From the NCBI GenBank assembly GCA_028015205.1, contig CM051513.1, forward strand, positions 42,784,841 through 42,848,840: DNA of 64,000 bases. The letters are read 5' to 3'. The notes below the pieces were generated by a model, which had not been told where the DNA came from, ran no database searches, and was given only the letters and a program-made list of their open reading frames with translations. Position 1 is the first letter of the stretch. Every line of letters begins with the position of its first letter. This DNA comes from Mytilisepta virgata (lineage: Eukaryota; Mollusca; Bivalvia; Mytilida; Mytilidae). Below are positions 12,201 to 21,578 of the stretch, piece after piece. The translations under genes were made by a program, and so were the position numbers.

Positions 12201-12941
12201 TTTCTTCAGTTCATCTCGACAGAGTTGCTCGAACAAAGGCCAATTGGCTTTGTCAAATTTCCAGCGAGCAACTCTCTCGGATGACGTTGGAAATAAATTT
12301 TCCAAAATAATGGGAAAGTGGTCGCTTCCACACAAATCACCATGGACGTGCCATGAGAAGTCCAGTAATAACGAAGGGTCACAAATTGTTAAATCGATAG
12401 CAGAGTAAGAACCATTCCCCGGATGGAGATAGGTATCAGATCCATCATTGAAAATGCACAAGCTTTCCTGATTTAAAAAATCTTCGATCTTTTTGCCTTT
12501 ATCGTTTTGCGAGTTACTGCCCCACATAGGATTATGAGCATTGAAATCACCCATAAGAAGAAATGGGGCAGGTAACTGATCCGTCAAAGTTTTGAGTGTA
12601 CTAATTTCCAAGTTTTTGTTAGGAGGGATATACACAGAACATAATGTAATAGTCTTGTTAAGTGACAGGCGAACAGCAACTGCCTGGAGATCAGTGTTTA
12701 AATTTACTTGACTATGAATGACGTTGTTTTTAATAAGGATCGAAGAGCCGCCTGCAGCCCGTTCATCCTGTTTAGTTCTAGTACTGTAAAGAGAGCAATT
12801 TTTTATATTTACATTATCGTTTTCCTTTAAGTGAGTTTCTTGGAGACAAAAGGCAACAGGTAGGAAAGCTTGGACAAGTAAAGATATTTCAATTAAATTA
12901 ACCTTTAAACCCCGACAATTCCATTGTACAATGTTGTTCAT
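9291..12941 (-). pseudogene. LINE A ORF2 (endonuclease-RT-RNase H), frameshifted
   Basis: The order matches intact LINE B: an APE-type endonuclease (12941 to about 12000, with QETHL, MGDFNAHN and SDHFPI), reverse transcriptase (about 11600-10450, with FFDLEKAYD and YVDD) and RNase H (about 10100-9700, with TDGS, AEAR, SDSL), then a Cys-rich C-terminal tail. Compared with LINE B it has a frameshift near 12000 (extra bases in a TTAAAATTATC stretch), a deletion of about 35 bp near 11490 just before the YRPIAL motif, and one C missing from a C5 run near 10490. The ORF2 ATG overlaps the ORF1 stop as ATGA. The protein would have driven target-primed reverse transcription. This copy cannot make it. 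Confidence 0.85.
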
Positions 12942-14820
12942 ATTTTAGGCGGACGAATTGGCGAGAATCTGGAGCTTCGCCCTGCCTGCGGGGAACAACT
13001 TCTGTTCCTCCCAGCAAAGGCACTTGGTTTTGGGACATCCCAGATAGATTCAGAAGAATCATCTGGGGTTATATCCATTTGACTGTCATCATCGCCATAC
13101 TCTGATGACAGCGTTTGGAATTTGACCAAGTGCTTTTCTGCCTTCTTAAGTCGATCAGTGTTTTGTTTAAGTTTGGTCTTTTCTGTTGAGTTGGAACGAG
13201 TTCTTTGTTGTGATGAAGACTGTTTAGCTGATGATTGTTTTGTTGAAGACTTTTGAGGTGATGATTGTTTTGTTGAAGACTTTTGAGGTGATGACTGTTT
13301 TGTTGAAGACTTTTGAGGTGATGACTGTTTGTTAGTAGACTTTTGTTGTGCAGACTGATTTCTGGAGGTAGAAGGTTTTTGTGTTGGGGTTTGTGCTTTT
13401 GCGTTCTTAGCAGCGTTTGATGAAATTTCGAGTTTTCTTCCAAATTCTTTGTGCATCATTTTATCAACACTGGAGTTGAGATAAATATCAGCCATCTCAA
13501 AGTGGTTAAAAGGTAGAGATGAGGCTGATGTTTGCGAAGAACTGGAAGTCTGAGTACTGGATTTTGGTTTGGATGGATCAAATTCAGAAACAAGTACTGG
13601 ATATTCAGTGTCATGTGGCCATGTAAAAACTGTCTGAACAGAGAAAGATCTTGTTGTTGGAGGTCCTTTTACCTTGTCAGCATAAGAAGAATTTTGAGGC
13701 GAGTTATTCGCGACAGAGACCAATTTACGTGCTTCTTGGTAAGAAATATTTTTGTCTGCTTTAATTTTTGAATTTCATGTTCTTTTTTGTAGAAATCACA
13801 TGTTCTGGAATTAGCCATGTGATTACCGCCGCAATTAACGCATTTTGTTTGTCCGTCACATTCGAAACTGGAGTGACCCTCTACAGAGCATTTGACACAT
13901 TTTTCTGCACCTTTACAGAAACTCCTACCGTGTCCAAACTTCTGGCATTTGAAACAACGGATAGGGTTCGGTACATATGTGTCAACCTTAATTCTGTAGG
14001 GGCCAATGTAGATGTTGTCAGGAACTTTCGGGAGATCAAAACTGAGGAGGTAGGTATGAAGTTTAATGATTTTGTTATCAACTTTTTTGGTGAATCTTTT
14101 GACTTTTGAAACATTTTGAGATTCTAATTCTTCGCAGATTTCATTTTCAGTAAGTTCATCAAGGTCATGGTCTCTATCGCGAACAACTCCCTGACAAGAG
14201 TTCAATGTCCTGTGAGGAGTTACCGAAATAGGAACAGTACCAATAATATCCAAAGAAAGCAAATTTTTTGATTGTTGAAGCCGAAAACATTCTACAAGTA
14301 TACTGCCAGATCTTAATTTTGTAACATTTTTAACACTGCCAGCACAGCCTTGAATAGATTTTTGCAAAACAAAAGGTGAAACTTTGGAGAGAGGCTTTTC
14401 CGAATTTTGACTAGTAAGTACCAAATATTTAAAAAACTTTCCTGAATCAGAATTTAGAACTTTTGAAGTATGCTCTTCATCATCGCTTTCTTCTTTTTTC
14501 CTTTTAGAACATGTTGACTGAGGGTTTGGGGGATTTTGGTTTTTTTTATTGAGACACTCCATGGTTATTTCTGTTGGTTCATTGCCCTTGCTCCCCGCCC
14601 ACCTCGGAGCAGCATCAAAACGATGTATGCTTGCCGCATATGCGACAAGCACCAGGGATACACTGACAAGATACTCGCATAGAGTACCTCTTAATGGGCG
14701 CAAGCCTTGTGCCAGGGGTTGCCCGGCAAGACAACCGCCCAAAGTAACATCTACACGATTGACCCATGAGCCACCGCCTTCTTGAACCCAACCTTTGTAA
14801 ATGGTACTATTGTTGTACAT
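12938..14820 (-). pseudogene. LINE A ORF1 (CCHC nucleocapsid-like), frameshifted
   Basis: This ORF1 has an acidic/basic N-terminus, a central conserved region and three zinc knuckles (CFKCQKFGHGRSFC, CVKCSVEGHSSFEC and CVNCGGNHMANSRTC). A Ser/Gln/Lys-rich tail follows, ending in RPPKI. A one-base loss near 13760 shifts the frame just after the knuckles, separating 14820-13669 from 13723-12938. The tail contains an expanded 30-bp tandem repeat at about 13228-13345 (KQSSPQKSST units). The real start is probably the ATG at about 14562, since LINEs B and C share protein similarity from there. An upstream in-frame extension to 14820 is open too. ORF1 proteins of this type bind the LINE RNA. Confidence 0.8.
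13228..13345 (-). repeat. 30-bp minisatellite in LINE A ORF1
   Basis: Three nearly identical 30-bp units (GATGATTGTTTTGTTGAAGA at the start of each) plus a diverged fourth encode repeats of KQSSPQKSST on the minus strand. LINEs B and C have a shorter, irregular Ser/Gln tract at the same place, so the expansion is specific to this copy. Confidence 0.8.
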
Positions 14821-15184
14821 TTTGGATAAAGGTTAGATTCAAGGGCTTGGCATGACCAGCCGATTGATCAGGACCGGGCCCATCCGACCGCCCGTTTCAG
14901 ATAAAGTAAGAGCCAAAGTGGTGTGTTTCAACCACCAGGATCCCGTCCTCTATCCTTACGGGTATCCACACACGGCAAACATGTGGCCTCATTAAGCCGA
15001 GGAAGCCTTGCCCCATGAGCCACCGCCTTCTCTGTGTTTCCGTCAGTGGTCATCTTCCAAGACCCAGGAACCCAAACATCAACCTAGATACAGGGTTACC
15101 ACCCATCCTAGGTATCATACAGGGCTCCTTTTGATCTTTTCGAACAACCACGAGAAAACAGCAGAGGGCAAGACGTGACCAGTT
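14821..15184 (-). promoter_or_regulatory. LINE A 5' leader, ORF1-proximal module
   Basis: Untranslated leader of LINE A. It contains the module GCAAACATGTGGCCTCATT...GAGCCGAGGAAG, which is a diverged copy of a second module at the extreme 5' end (about 35170-35397). I-group LINEs carry internal promoters in the leader, so these modules are candidate promoter parts. That function is inferred, not seen. The leader is cut at 15184 by the Polinton. Confidence 0.5.
15179..15184. repeat. Left target-site duplication of the Polinton (CCAGTT)
   Basis: CCAGTT at 15179-15184 matches CCAGTT at 34857-34862. Six base pairs is the usual duplication for Polintons. LINE B holds the uninterrupted version of this site at 22031-22036 (GACCAGTTTTGGCTGG). 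Confidence 0.9.
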
Positions 15185-15540
15185 ACTACAAAAGGGGTTG
15201 TTCGAGGACCCCCTATCATAGATTAGAGTACCCCTATTTTATTCTATAAAATACGGTATCCCTATTTTAATCTATTTATAAACCAGAATCCCATTTTCTA
15301 GATTAGGGTACCCCCATTTTATTCTATAAAATACGGTATCCCTATGGAACCCTATTTTATTCTATAAAATACGGTATCCCTATTTTAATCTATTTAGAAA
15401 TCAGAATCCCATTTCTATTTATAGAACAGAATAGGGTATCCATATAGGACCTTATCGGTACCCATAACAGAACTATTTTCCATTACAGATACCATTGATA
15501 TGTTACAATATCTCGCTTTACATCTTTTAAAATACAAACT
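15185..15540 (+). repeat. Polinton outer left terminal inverted repeat
   Basis: It begins ACTACAAAAGGGGTTGTTCG and contains three sub-repeats of TTTATTCTATAAAATACGG. It is clearly related to, but more diverged from, the inner left copy (27639-27996) and the right copy (34499-34856). Those two match each other nearly perfectly. Confidence 0.9.
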
Positions 15541-15644
15541 GCCTATTGTTTAAATCAAACTTAAACACAAAGTAAACAATTACATACAAAAGCAAGATAT
15601 TTTAAATGAGATTTTATTTCAAGTTTAAAAACCGTACCCTAAAG

Positions 15645-15850
15645 ATGTCTTTGCCTAAGAATAAACCAGACGAATTCGCCGAAGACATAGATATAGAATT
15701 TGAGGGATCCTTACCTTCTTTAAACACAAATTCATTATATGAACGTTTTACTACGCAGCGAAGAATTCTAAAATGGACAGAAACGCTCACTATGCTTGTT
15801 ATGATTGCAGTTACCTTAGCTATTACAGAAATTAAGAAGGGACCACATGT
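15645..15850 (+). pseudogene. Polinton membrane/PC4 gene, 5' part (split by LINE B)
   Basis: This is an open frame from ATG 15645 (an in-frame ATG at 15606 is less likely because an inverted copy at 29.1-29.4 kb diverges upstream). It encodes an acidic stretch, then a hydrophobic segment (about TMLVMIAVTLAI) that could span a membrane. The frame stops making sense at 15850, where the LINE B tail begins. Sequence homologous to its continuation resumes at 22575 on the other side of LINE B. The inverted copy at 29113-29365 preserves the junction without the LINE, which proves the interruption. Confidence 0.75.
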
Positions 15851-15874
15851 ATTGATTGATTGAATATTTTTTAA

Positions 15875-15910
15875 CGCCGAGCTGGCGATATTGCAGCCAA
15901 TATCACGGCG
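15875..15910 (-). promoter_or_regulatory. LINE 3'-terminal stem-loop
   Basis: An inner perfect hairpin (GATATTG, loop CAGC, CAATATC) at 15887-15904 sits inside an outer stem CGCCG/CGGCG. It lies just before the ATTG tail. Similar structures end LINEs A, C, D, E and F. In D and E the inner stem sequence is different but the outer CGCCGTG/CACGGCG stem is kept. Such 3' hairpins are commonly what the LINE reverse transcriptase recognises. That role is inferred. Confidence 0.65.
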
Positions 15911-16160
15911 AGAACTAATTTCAATGGAAGTGGTTAAAATTTAACACAACATGTAAAACCAATAGACTATTTACAAGTAAGATATGGCAGTATAAACAAT
16001 AAAAATGTCATACAAAACGTTACAAAAAATTTACAATATCACAGACTTGAATAATATCACAGAAACGCTATCAGATATTACAAACAGTGAAATAAAATTA
16101 TAACATATAACAAATTAAAATTCTAGATAAGAACTATAATCACGAATACAGTCAGACAGA

Positions 16161-19100
16161 CTATATTCTCGAGTATAGTCCAACGTCTTTCAAATATTGT
16201 AGTATTTGGTTGCCAGCAACCTTTGTAAATAAATCTTTCATATTGTTGACTGTGTAGTACCGACAAATAATGTCGGACTTATCTACACAGTCAATTAAAA
16301 GGTGTTTAATGCTATGTCGACATTGACACGGAATACACTCAGGAGGCGGCTCATTCTCTAAAATAAAAGAATGAGTCGTCCTGGTGTGGCCAATGCGACA
16401 TCTAGTTAAAACAACTTGGTCTCTTCGGTTTTTGCCGAAGAAACAAACATTCTTGCCAACAGTTGGCTCTATATAATGTAATTTATTGTCTGTAAGCAGA
16501 TCCCACCGGGACTGCCACAGACGTAAAACATATTTGTATATTAAAGGTTTAAAATCAGAATAAGGCACTGACATATTAGTTATGGGATCATCTAAAGCAT
16601 CCTTCGCTATTCTATCTACGACTGTGTTTCCCTTAATACCAATATGACTTGGTATCCAGATAAAAATTATTTCTTTGCCCATTTGTACAAGTCTTTTATA
16701 AAATTCAATAATATGGGCAATTAAAGGGTTTTTATATTTTTGACCTTCTATGGCCAATAAACACGAAAGAGAATCTGAGCATATCAGGAATTTCAGTTTA
16801 TCAGACGTTCTGACAAATTTCAAAGCAAGAATGATGGCTCTAGCTTCTGCAGTAAATATTGAACTGGAAGATGGAAGACGGAGAGTTGCTGCCTGCTGCC
16901 CATGGACAGCTGCGGCAGCCACTTTGTCCCCGTCCTTGGATCCATCGGTATAAATTGAGTCATGAAATGCAAATTTTGATTTGATTTCAGCAAAATTTTG
17001 CTGAATTATAATTGGGTTTGTTTCAGCTTTTTTATATTTTCTGAGGTCAAAAATAAATTTAGGTTTGGGTACAAGCCAAGGTGGCGATTGAGGTATATTA
17101 ATAGGGGCTATTTCATCAAGGTTTAAGTTAGAACCAGAAATATGTGGTTTCATCCGAATACCAAAAGGAGGAATTTTATTTTCATGTTGTTCAAATATAT
17201 CCTCACAGAGAGGATTGAAAACACAGTCGTAGGCAGGATTTGAATGATATGCTTTTAGCTTGGTTAAGTATTGTAAACCAAGTTTTATCCTACGGTTATA
17301 AAGAGACGGCTCGTTCGCCTCTACATACAAACTCTCCACAGGAGATGTTCTGAACGCCCCCAAGGCCAAACGTAGGCCTTGGTGATGAACAGTATCTAAA
17401 ATTTTTAGATAAGACTTGCGAGCAGATCCGTATATAATTGACCCATAATCAAGTTTTGATCTAACTAAAGATCGATATAAATTTAATAAAATATTTTTAT
17501 CAGCACCCCAGTCAGTGCTGGAAACAACTTTTAAAATATCCAATGCTTTCAAACATTTAGCTTTTAGCATTTTGATATGGGGTAGAAAGGTGAGTTTACT
17601 ATCGAACAGAAGTCCAAGAAATTTGGTTTCCTTAACAACTTTAATAGGCGTGTTATTGAGTTTTAGCTCAGGGTCTAAATGCATTTTGCGTTTATTGCAA
17701 AAATGCATGCAAACAGTTTTGGAGCTGGAAAATCTAAAACCATTTTCTATAGCCCATTTTTCAATTTTATTTAAAGACAATTGTAATTGTCTTTCTATAT
17801 TGTTCATATTTTTAGCTCTATAACATATAAGAAAATCATCAACATAAAGAGAACCTTCAACATTCTTTTGTAACGTTTTAGCTAAACTATTTATTTTAAT
17901 GCTAAATAAAGTAACAGAAAGAATGCTTCCCTGAGGAACACCCATCTCTTGTTCAAAAGGGTCAGACATGGTAGTATTAACTTTTACCTTGAACTGTCTG
18001 TTAGACAAAAAATTATCAATAAAGGTAGGTAACCTACCTTTCAACCCCATATCATTTAGATCTTTTAAAATACCATATTTCCACGTGGTGTCGTATGCTT
18101 TTTCAAGATCGAAAAAGACCGACACAACGTGTTCACCCTTAGCAAACCCGTTGCGTATAAAGGATTCAAATCGAACAAGATGATCTAACGTGCTTCTGCC
18201 CTGCCGGAATCCACACTGTATATTGGACAGGAGACCATTGGTCTCAAGGAACCAGACAAGGCGGTCGTTGATCATCCGTTCCATCGTTTTACAGACGCAA
18301 CTTGTGAGGGCAATTGGCCGATAATTCGACGGTTCAAAATGATCTTTTCCAGGTTTTGGAATTGGAATAACTGTAGCTTGCTTCCATATGGAAGGCAAGT
18401 CACCAGTTACCCATACTTTATTGAGAAGATCTAAAAGAGTTTCTAAACATGTATCAGGAAGGTGTTTCAGAAGTTTATAATGAATATCATCTGGGCCACA
18501 TGCTGTGTCATGGGCCTTTTCCAGAGAATTTTTGAGTTCATCAAGAGAGAAAGCCCGGTTGTAGTCTTCTGAATTGTTTGATCGAAAGTTAATTTTGTTT
18601 TTTTCGGTTCGATTTTTAATACGCTGAAATTCCTGAGAGCAATTTTGAGCAGAAGAATTCTTCGAAAAAGTTTCACCAAGTTTTTGAGAGATCTCATTTT
18701 CTGATGTTAAAAGGGTCTGGCCATCTTTTAGATGGTGAAGATTGGCTTTCCTATTTTTACCGTTAAGTTTTTGTATAAAGTTCCAAACTTTGTTCATTGG
18801 TGTATGAGAATTTAGTTTTGAGACGAAGTTTTGCCAGGACTTTCGTCTCTTTTGTTTGAATGTTCTACGAGCTTTTGCACGGAATATACGCGTGTTACTT
18901 AAATTATCTTTGGTTGGATGCTTATTGAATCGTCGTTCGGCCTTCTTCCTATTTGTTTTCGCCTCCTCACACTCATCGTCAAACCATGGTTTGCTAGGTT
19001 GTTTTGGATTTGTCGAGGTTTTAGGAACGGTTCTCTCGGCTATCGATACTAACGTTTCACTAAATTTAAGGACTGGATTAATAACATTTTCAAAAGTATC

Positions 19101-19841
19101 TTTCCTCAGTTCATCTCGACAGAGTTGCTCGAACAAAGGCCAATTGGCTTTGTCAAATTTCCAGTGAGCAACTCTCTCGGATGAAGTCGGAAATAAATTT
19201 TCCAAAATTATGGGAAAGTGGTCGCTTCCACACAAATCGTCATGGACGCGCCATGAGAAATCCAGTAATAGTGAAGGGTCACAAATTGTTAAATCGATAG
19301 CAGAGTAAGAACCATTCCCCGGATGGAGATAGGTATCAGATCCATCATTGAAAACGCACAAGCTTTCCTGGTTTAAAAAATCTTCGACCTTTTTGCCTTT
19401 ATTGTTTTGTGAGTTACTACCCCATATAGGATTATGAGCGTTGAAATCACCCATAAGAAGATATGGGACAGGTAACTGATCTGTTAAAGTTTTAAGTGTA
19501 CTAATTTGCAAGTTTGTGTTGGGAGGAATATACAGAGAACATAATGTAATAGTCTTGTTAAGGGAAAGGCGAACAGCAACTGCTTGCAGATCAGTGTTTA
19601 AATTTATTTCACTGTGAATAATGTTGTTTTTAATAAGGATCGAAGAGCCGCCTGCAGCCCTTTCATCCTTGTTGGTTCTAGTACTGTAAAGGGAGTAATT
19701 TTTTATATTTACATTATCGTTTTCCTTTAAGTGAGTTTCTTGGAGGCAAAATGCAACAGGTAGGAAAGCTTGGACAAGTAAAGATAATTCAATTAAATTA
19801 ACTTTCAAACCTCGACAATTCCATTGTACAATGGTATTCAT
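16161..19841 (-). CDS. LINE B ORF2: endonuclease, reverse transcriptase, RNase H (1226 aa)
   Basis: Unbroken 1226-codon frame. Residues 1-230 form an APE-type endonuclease (E35 in QETHL, D132 in GDFNAHN, H208 in SDHFP) that nicks the target. Residues about 490-780 are the reverse transcriptase, with YRPIAL at 508, D578 in FFDLEKAYD, GVPQGSIL at 634 and YVDD at 666-669. Residues about 960-1090 are RNase H, with D966 (YTDGS), E999 (TAEAR), D1023 (SDSL) and D1076 (NTVVDRIAK), all four acidic residues present. A C-terminal Cys/His cluster (CIPCQCRHSIKHLLIDC) follows. An RNase H domain after RT places it in the I group. The ATG overlaps the ORF1 stop as ATGA, suggesting termination-reinitiation. 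It may still be catalytically competent. Confidence 0.93.
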   Translation of the reverse strand: MNTIVQWNCRGLKVNLIELSLLVQAFLPVAFCLQETHLKENDNVNIKNYSLYSTRTNKDERAAGGSSILIKNNIIHSEINLNTDLQAVAVRLSLNKTITLCSLYIPPNTNLQISTLKTLTDQLPVPYLLMGDFNAHNPIWGSNSQNNKGKKVEDFLNQESLCVFNDGSDTYLHPGNGSYSAIDLTICDPSLLLDFSWRVHDDLCGSDHFPIILENLFPTSSERVAHWKFDKANWPLFEQLCRDELRKDTFENVINPVLKFSETLVSIAERTVPKTSTNPKQPSKPWFDDECEEAKTNRKKAERRFNKHPTKDNLSNTRIFRAKARRTFKQKRRKSWQNFVSKLNSHTPMNKVWNFIQKLNGKNRKANLHHLKDGQTLLTSENEISQKLGETFSKNSSAQNCSQEFQRIKNRTEKNKINFRSNNSEDYNRAFSLDELKNSLEKAHDTACGPDDIHYKLLKHLPDTCLETLLDLLNKVWVTGDLPSIWKQATVIPIPKPGKDHFEPSNYRPIALTSCVCKTMERMINDRLVWFLETNGLLSNIQCGFRQGRSTLDHLVRFESFIRNGFAKGEHVVSVFFDLEKAYDTTWKYGILKDLNDMGLKGRLPTFIDNFLSNRQFKVKVNTTMSDPFEQEMGVPQGSILSVTLFSIKINSLAKTLQKNVEGSLYVDDFLICYRAKNMNNIERQLQLSLNKIEKWAIENGFRFSSSKTVCMHFCNKRKMHLDPELKLNNTPIKVVKETKFLGLLFDSKLTFLPHIKMLKAKCLKALDILKVVSSTDWGADKNILLNLYRSLVRSKLDYGSIIYGSARKSYLKILDTVHHQGLRLALGAFRTSPVESLYVEANEPSLYNRRIKLGLQYLTKLKAYHSNPAYDCVFNPLCEDIFEQHENKIPPFGIRMKPHISGSNLNLDEIAPINIPQSPPWLVPKPKFIFDLRKYKKAETNPIIIQQNFAEIKSKFAFHDSIYTDGSKDGDKVAAAAVHGQQAATLRLPSSSSIFTAEARAIILALKFVRTSDKLKFLICSDSLSCLLAIEGQKYKNPLIAHIIEFYKRLVQMGKEIIFIWIPSHIGIKGNTVVDRIAKDALDDPITNMSVPYSDFKPLIYKYVLRLWQSRWDLLTDNKLHYIEPTVGKNVCFFGKNRRDQVVLTRCRIGHTRTTHSFILENEPPPECIPCQCRHSIKHLLIDCVDKSDIICRYYTVNNMKDLFTKVAGNQILQYLKDVGLYSRI

Positions 19842-21578
19842 GTTTTAGGCGGGCGAATTGGAGAGAACTTGGAGCTTCGCCCTGCCTTCGGGGAACAACT
19901 TCTGTTCCTCTCAGCAGAGGCACTTGGTTTAGGGACATCCCAGATAGACTCATCTGGGGTTATATCCATTTGGCTGTCATCATCTCCGTATTCTGATGAC
20001 AGCGTTTGAAATTTTGCCAAGTGCTTTTCAGCCTTTTTTAGTCTGCCAGTGTCTTGTTTATACGTTTTGGCCTTTTCTGCTGATTTCGAACGGGTTTTGT
20101 GTTGTTGTGATGATGATGGCTGTGTATTAGAAGACTTTCGAGGTGATGATTGTTTTGTTGAAGACTGTCTGTTAGAAGATTTTTGAGGTGGAGAATGATT
20201 GTTGTTAGATGCTTTTTGTGTTGAGGATTGAGATTTTCCATTCCTGGCAGTGCTGGATGAAGTACTGAGCTTTCTTCCAAATTCTTCGCGCATACGTTTG
20301 TCAACAGTGGAGTTGATATCAATATCAGCCATATCGAAATGGTTGAAAGGTTGAGATGAGACTGATGATGTTTGCGAAGAACTGGATGCCTGCAATGAAG
20401 TAGTAGATGTTGGTTTGGAGGGATTAGGTTCAGAAATAAGTATTGGAAGTTCACTGCCATGTGGCCATGTAAAGACTGTCTGAGTGGATAGAGATTTTGT
20501 GGTTGGTGGTCCTTTGACCTTATCAGCATAAGTAGCATTTCCAGTTGAGTCATTCGAGACAGAGACCAATTTACGTGCTTCTTGATAACTAATATTTTTT
20601 TCTGCTTTAATCTTTTGAATTGAAAGTTCTTTTTTGTATAGATCACATGTTCTAGAATTTGCCATGTGACCTCCACCACAGTTTGAGCATTTTATCGTTC
20701 CATCACACTCAAAATTGGAGTGTCCCACTACGGAACATTTGACACATCTTTCCGCTCCTTTGCAGGTACTCCTACCGTGTCCAAATTTCTGACATTTGAA
20801 ACAGCGGATAGGGTTTGGAATAAATGTGTCAACCCTTATTCTGTAGGGGCCTATGTAGATGTGAACAGGAACTTTGGGGAGGTCAAAACTGAGAATATAT
20901 GTGTTAAGTTTAACAATTCTGTTGTCTACTTTTTTGGTAAATCTTTTTACTTTTGAAACATTTTGGGATTGTAATTCTTCACAAATTTCTTCTTCAGTGA
21001 GTTCAGCAAGATCTTGGTCTCTATCTCGAATAACCCCTTGGCACGAGTTTAAAGACCTATGTGGGGTTACTGAAATTTCAACATTTCCAATAATATTTAA
21101 AGATAGCAAATTTTTTGACTGTTGTGGCCGCAGACATTCTACAAGTACACTTCCTGATTTAAGTTTTGAAACATTTTTTACAGTACCAGCACAACCTTGA
21201 ATGGATTTTTGCAAGACGAAAGGTGATATTTTAGATAGAGGTTTTTGTAAATCCTGACTAGTTAAAACCAAAAATTTGAAATTTACCAGAATCTGTATTT
21301 TGTGATTTTGCCAAATGTTCATCATCATCACTACTGTCTTCTTTCTTTCTCTTTGAACTTGATTGGGGGTTTGTGGGTTTTATAATTTGAAAATCCATGG
21401 TGATTTGTACTATTTCGCTGCCCTTGCTCCTCGCCCACCTCGGAGCAGCATCAAAACGATGTATGCCTGCCGCGTATGCGACAAGCACCAAGGATACAAA
21501 GACAGGATACTCGCATAGAGTATTTCTTAATGGGCGCAAGCCTTGTGCCAGGGGTTGCCCGGCAAGACAACCGCCCAA
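19838..21578 (-). pseudogene. LINE B ORF1 (CCHC nucleocapsid-like), one frameshift
   Basis: The main open part (21331-19838, 497 codons) carries three zinc knuckles at about residues 177-229 (CFKCQKFGHGRSTC, CVKCSVVGHSNFEC, CSNCGGGHMANSRTC), then a Ser/Gln-rich tail ending RPPKT. The N-terminal part lies in another frame (21578-21258, with PQSSSKRKKEDSSDDDEH). A single-base change near 21290 separates them, judged by comparison with LINE A, where the two parts are continuous. The protein would coat LINE RNA. With this frameshift, LINE B would need ORF1 from another copy. Confidence 0.8.

Noticed and set aside
16750..16953. A 67-codon plus-strand frame that recurs in LINEs B, C, D and E (also 40839, 50331, 63555)
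   Set aside because: It is the exact antisense of the RNase H coding region. It is conserved because the other strand is coding, and it has no start context or motif of its own.
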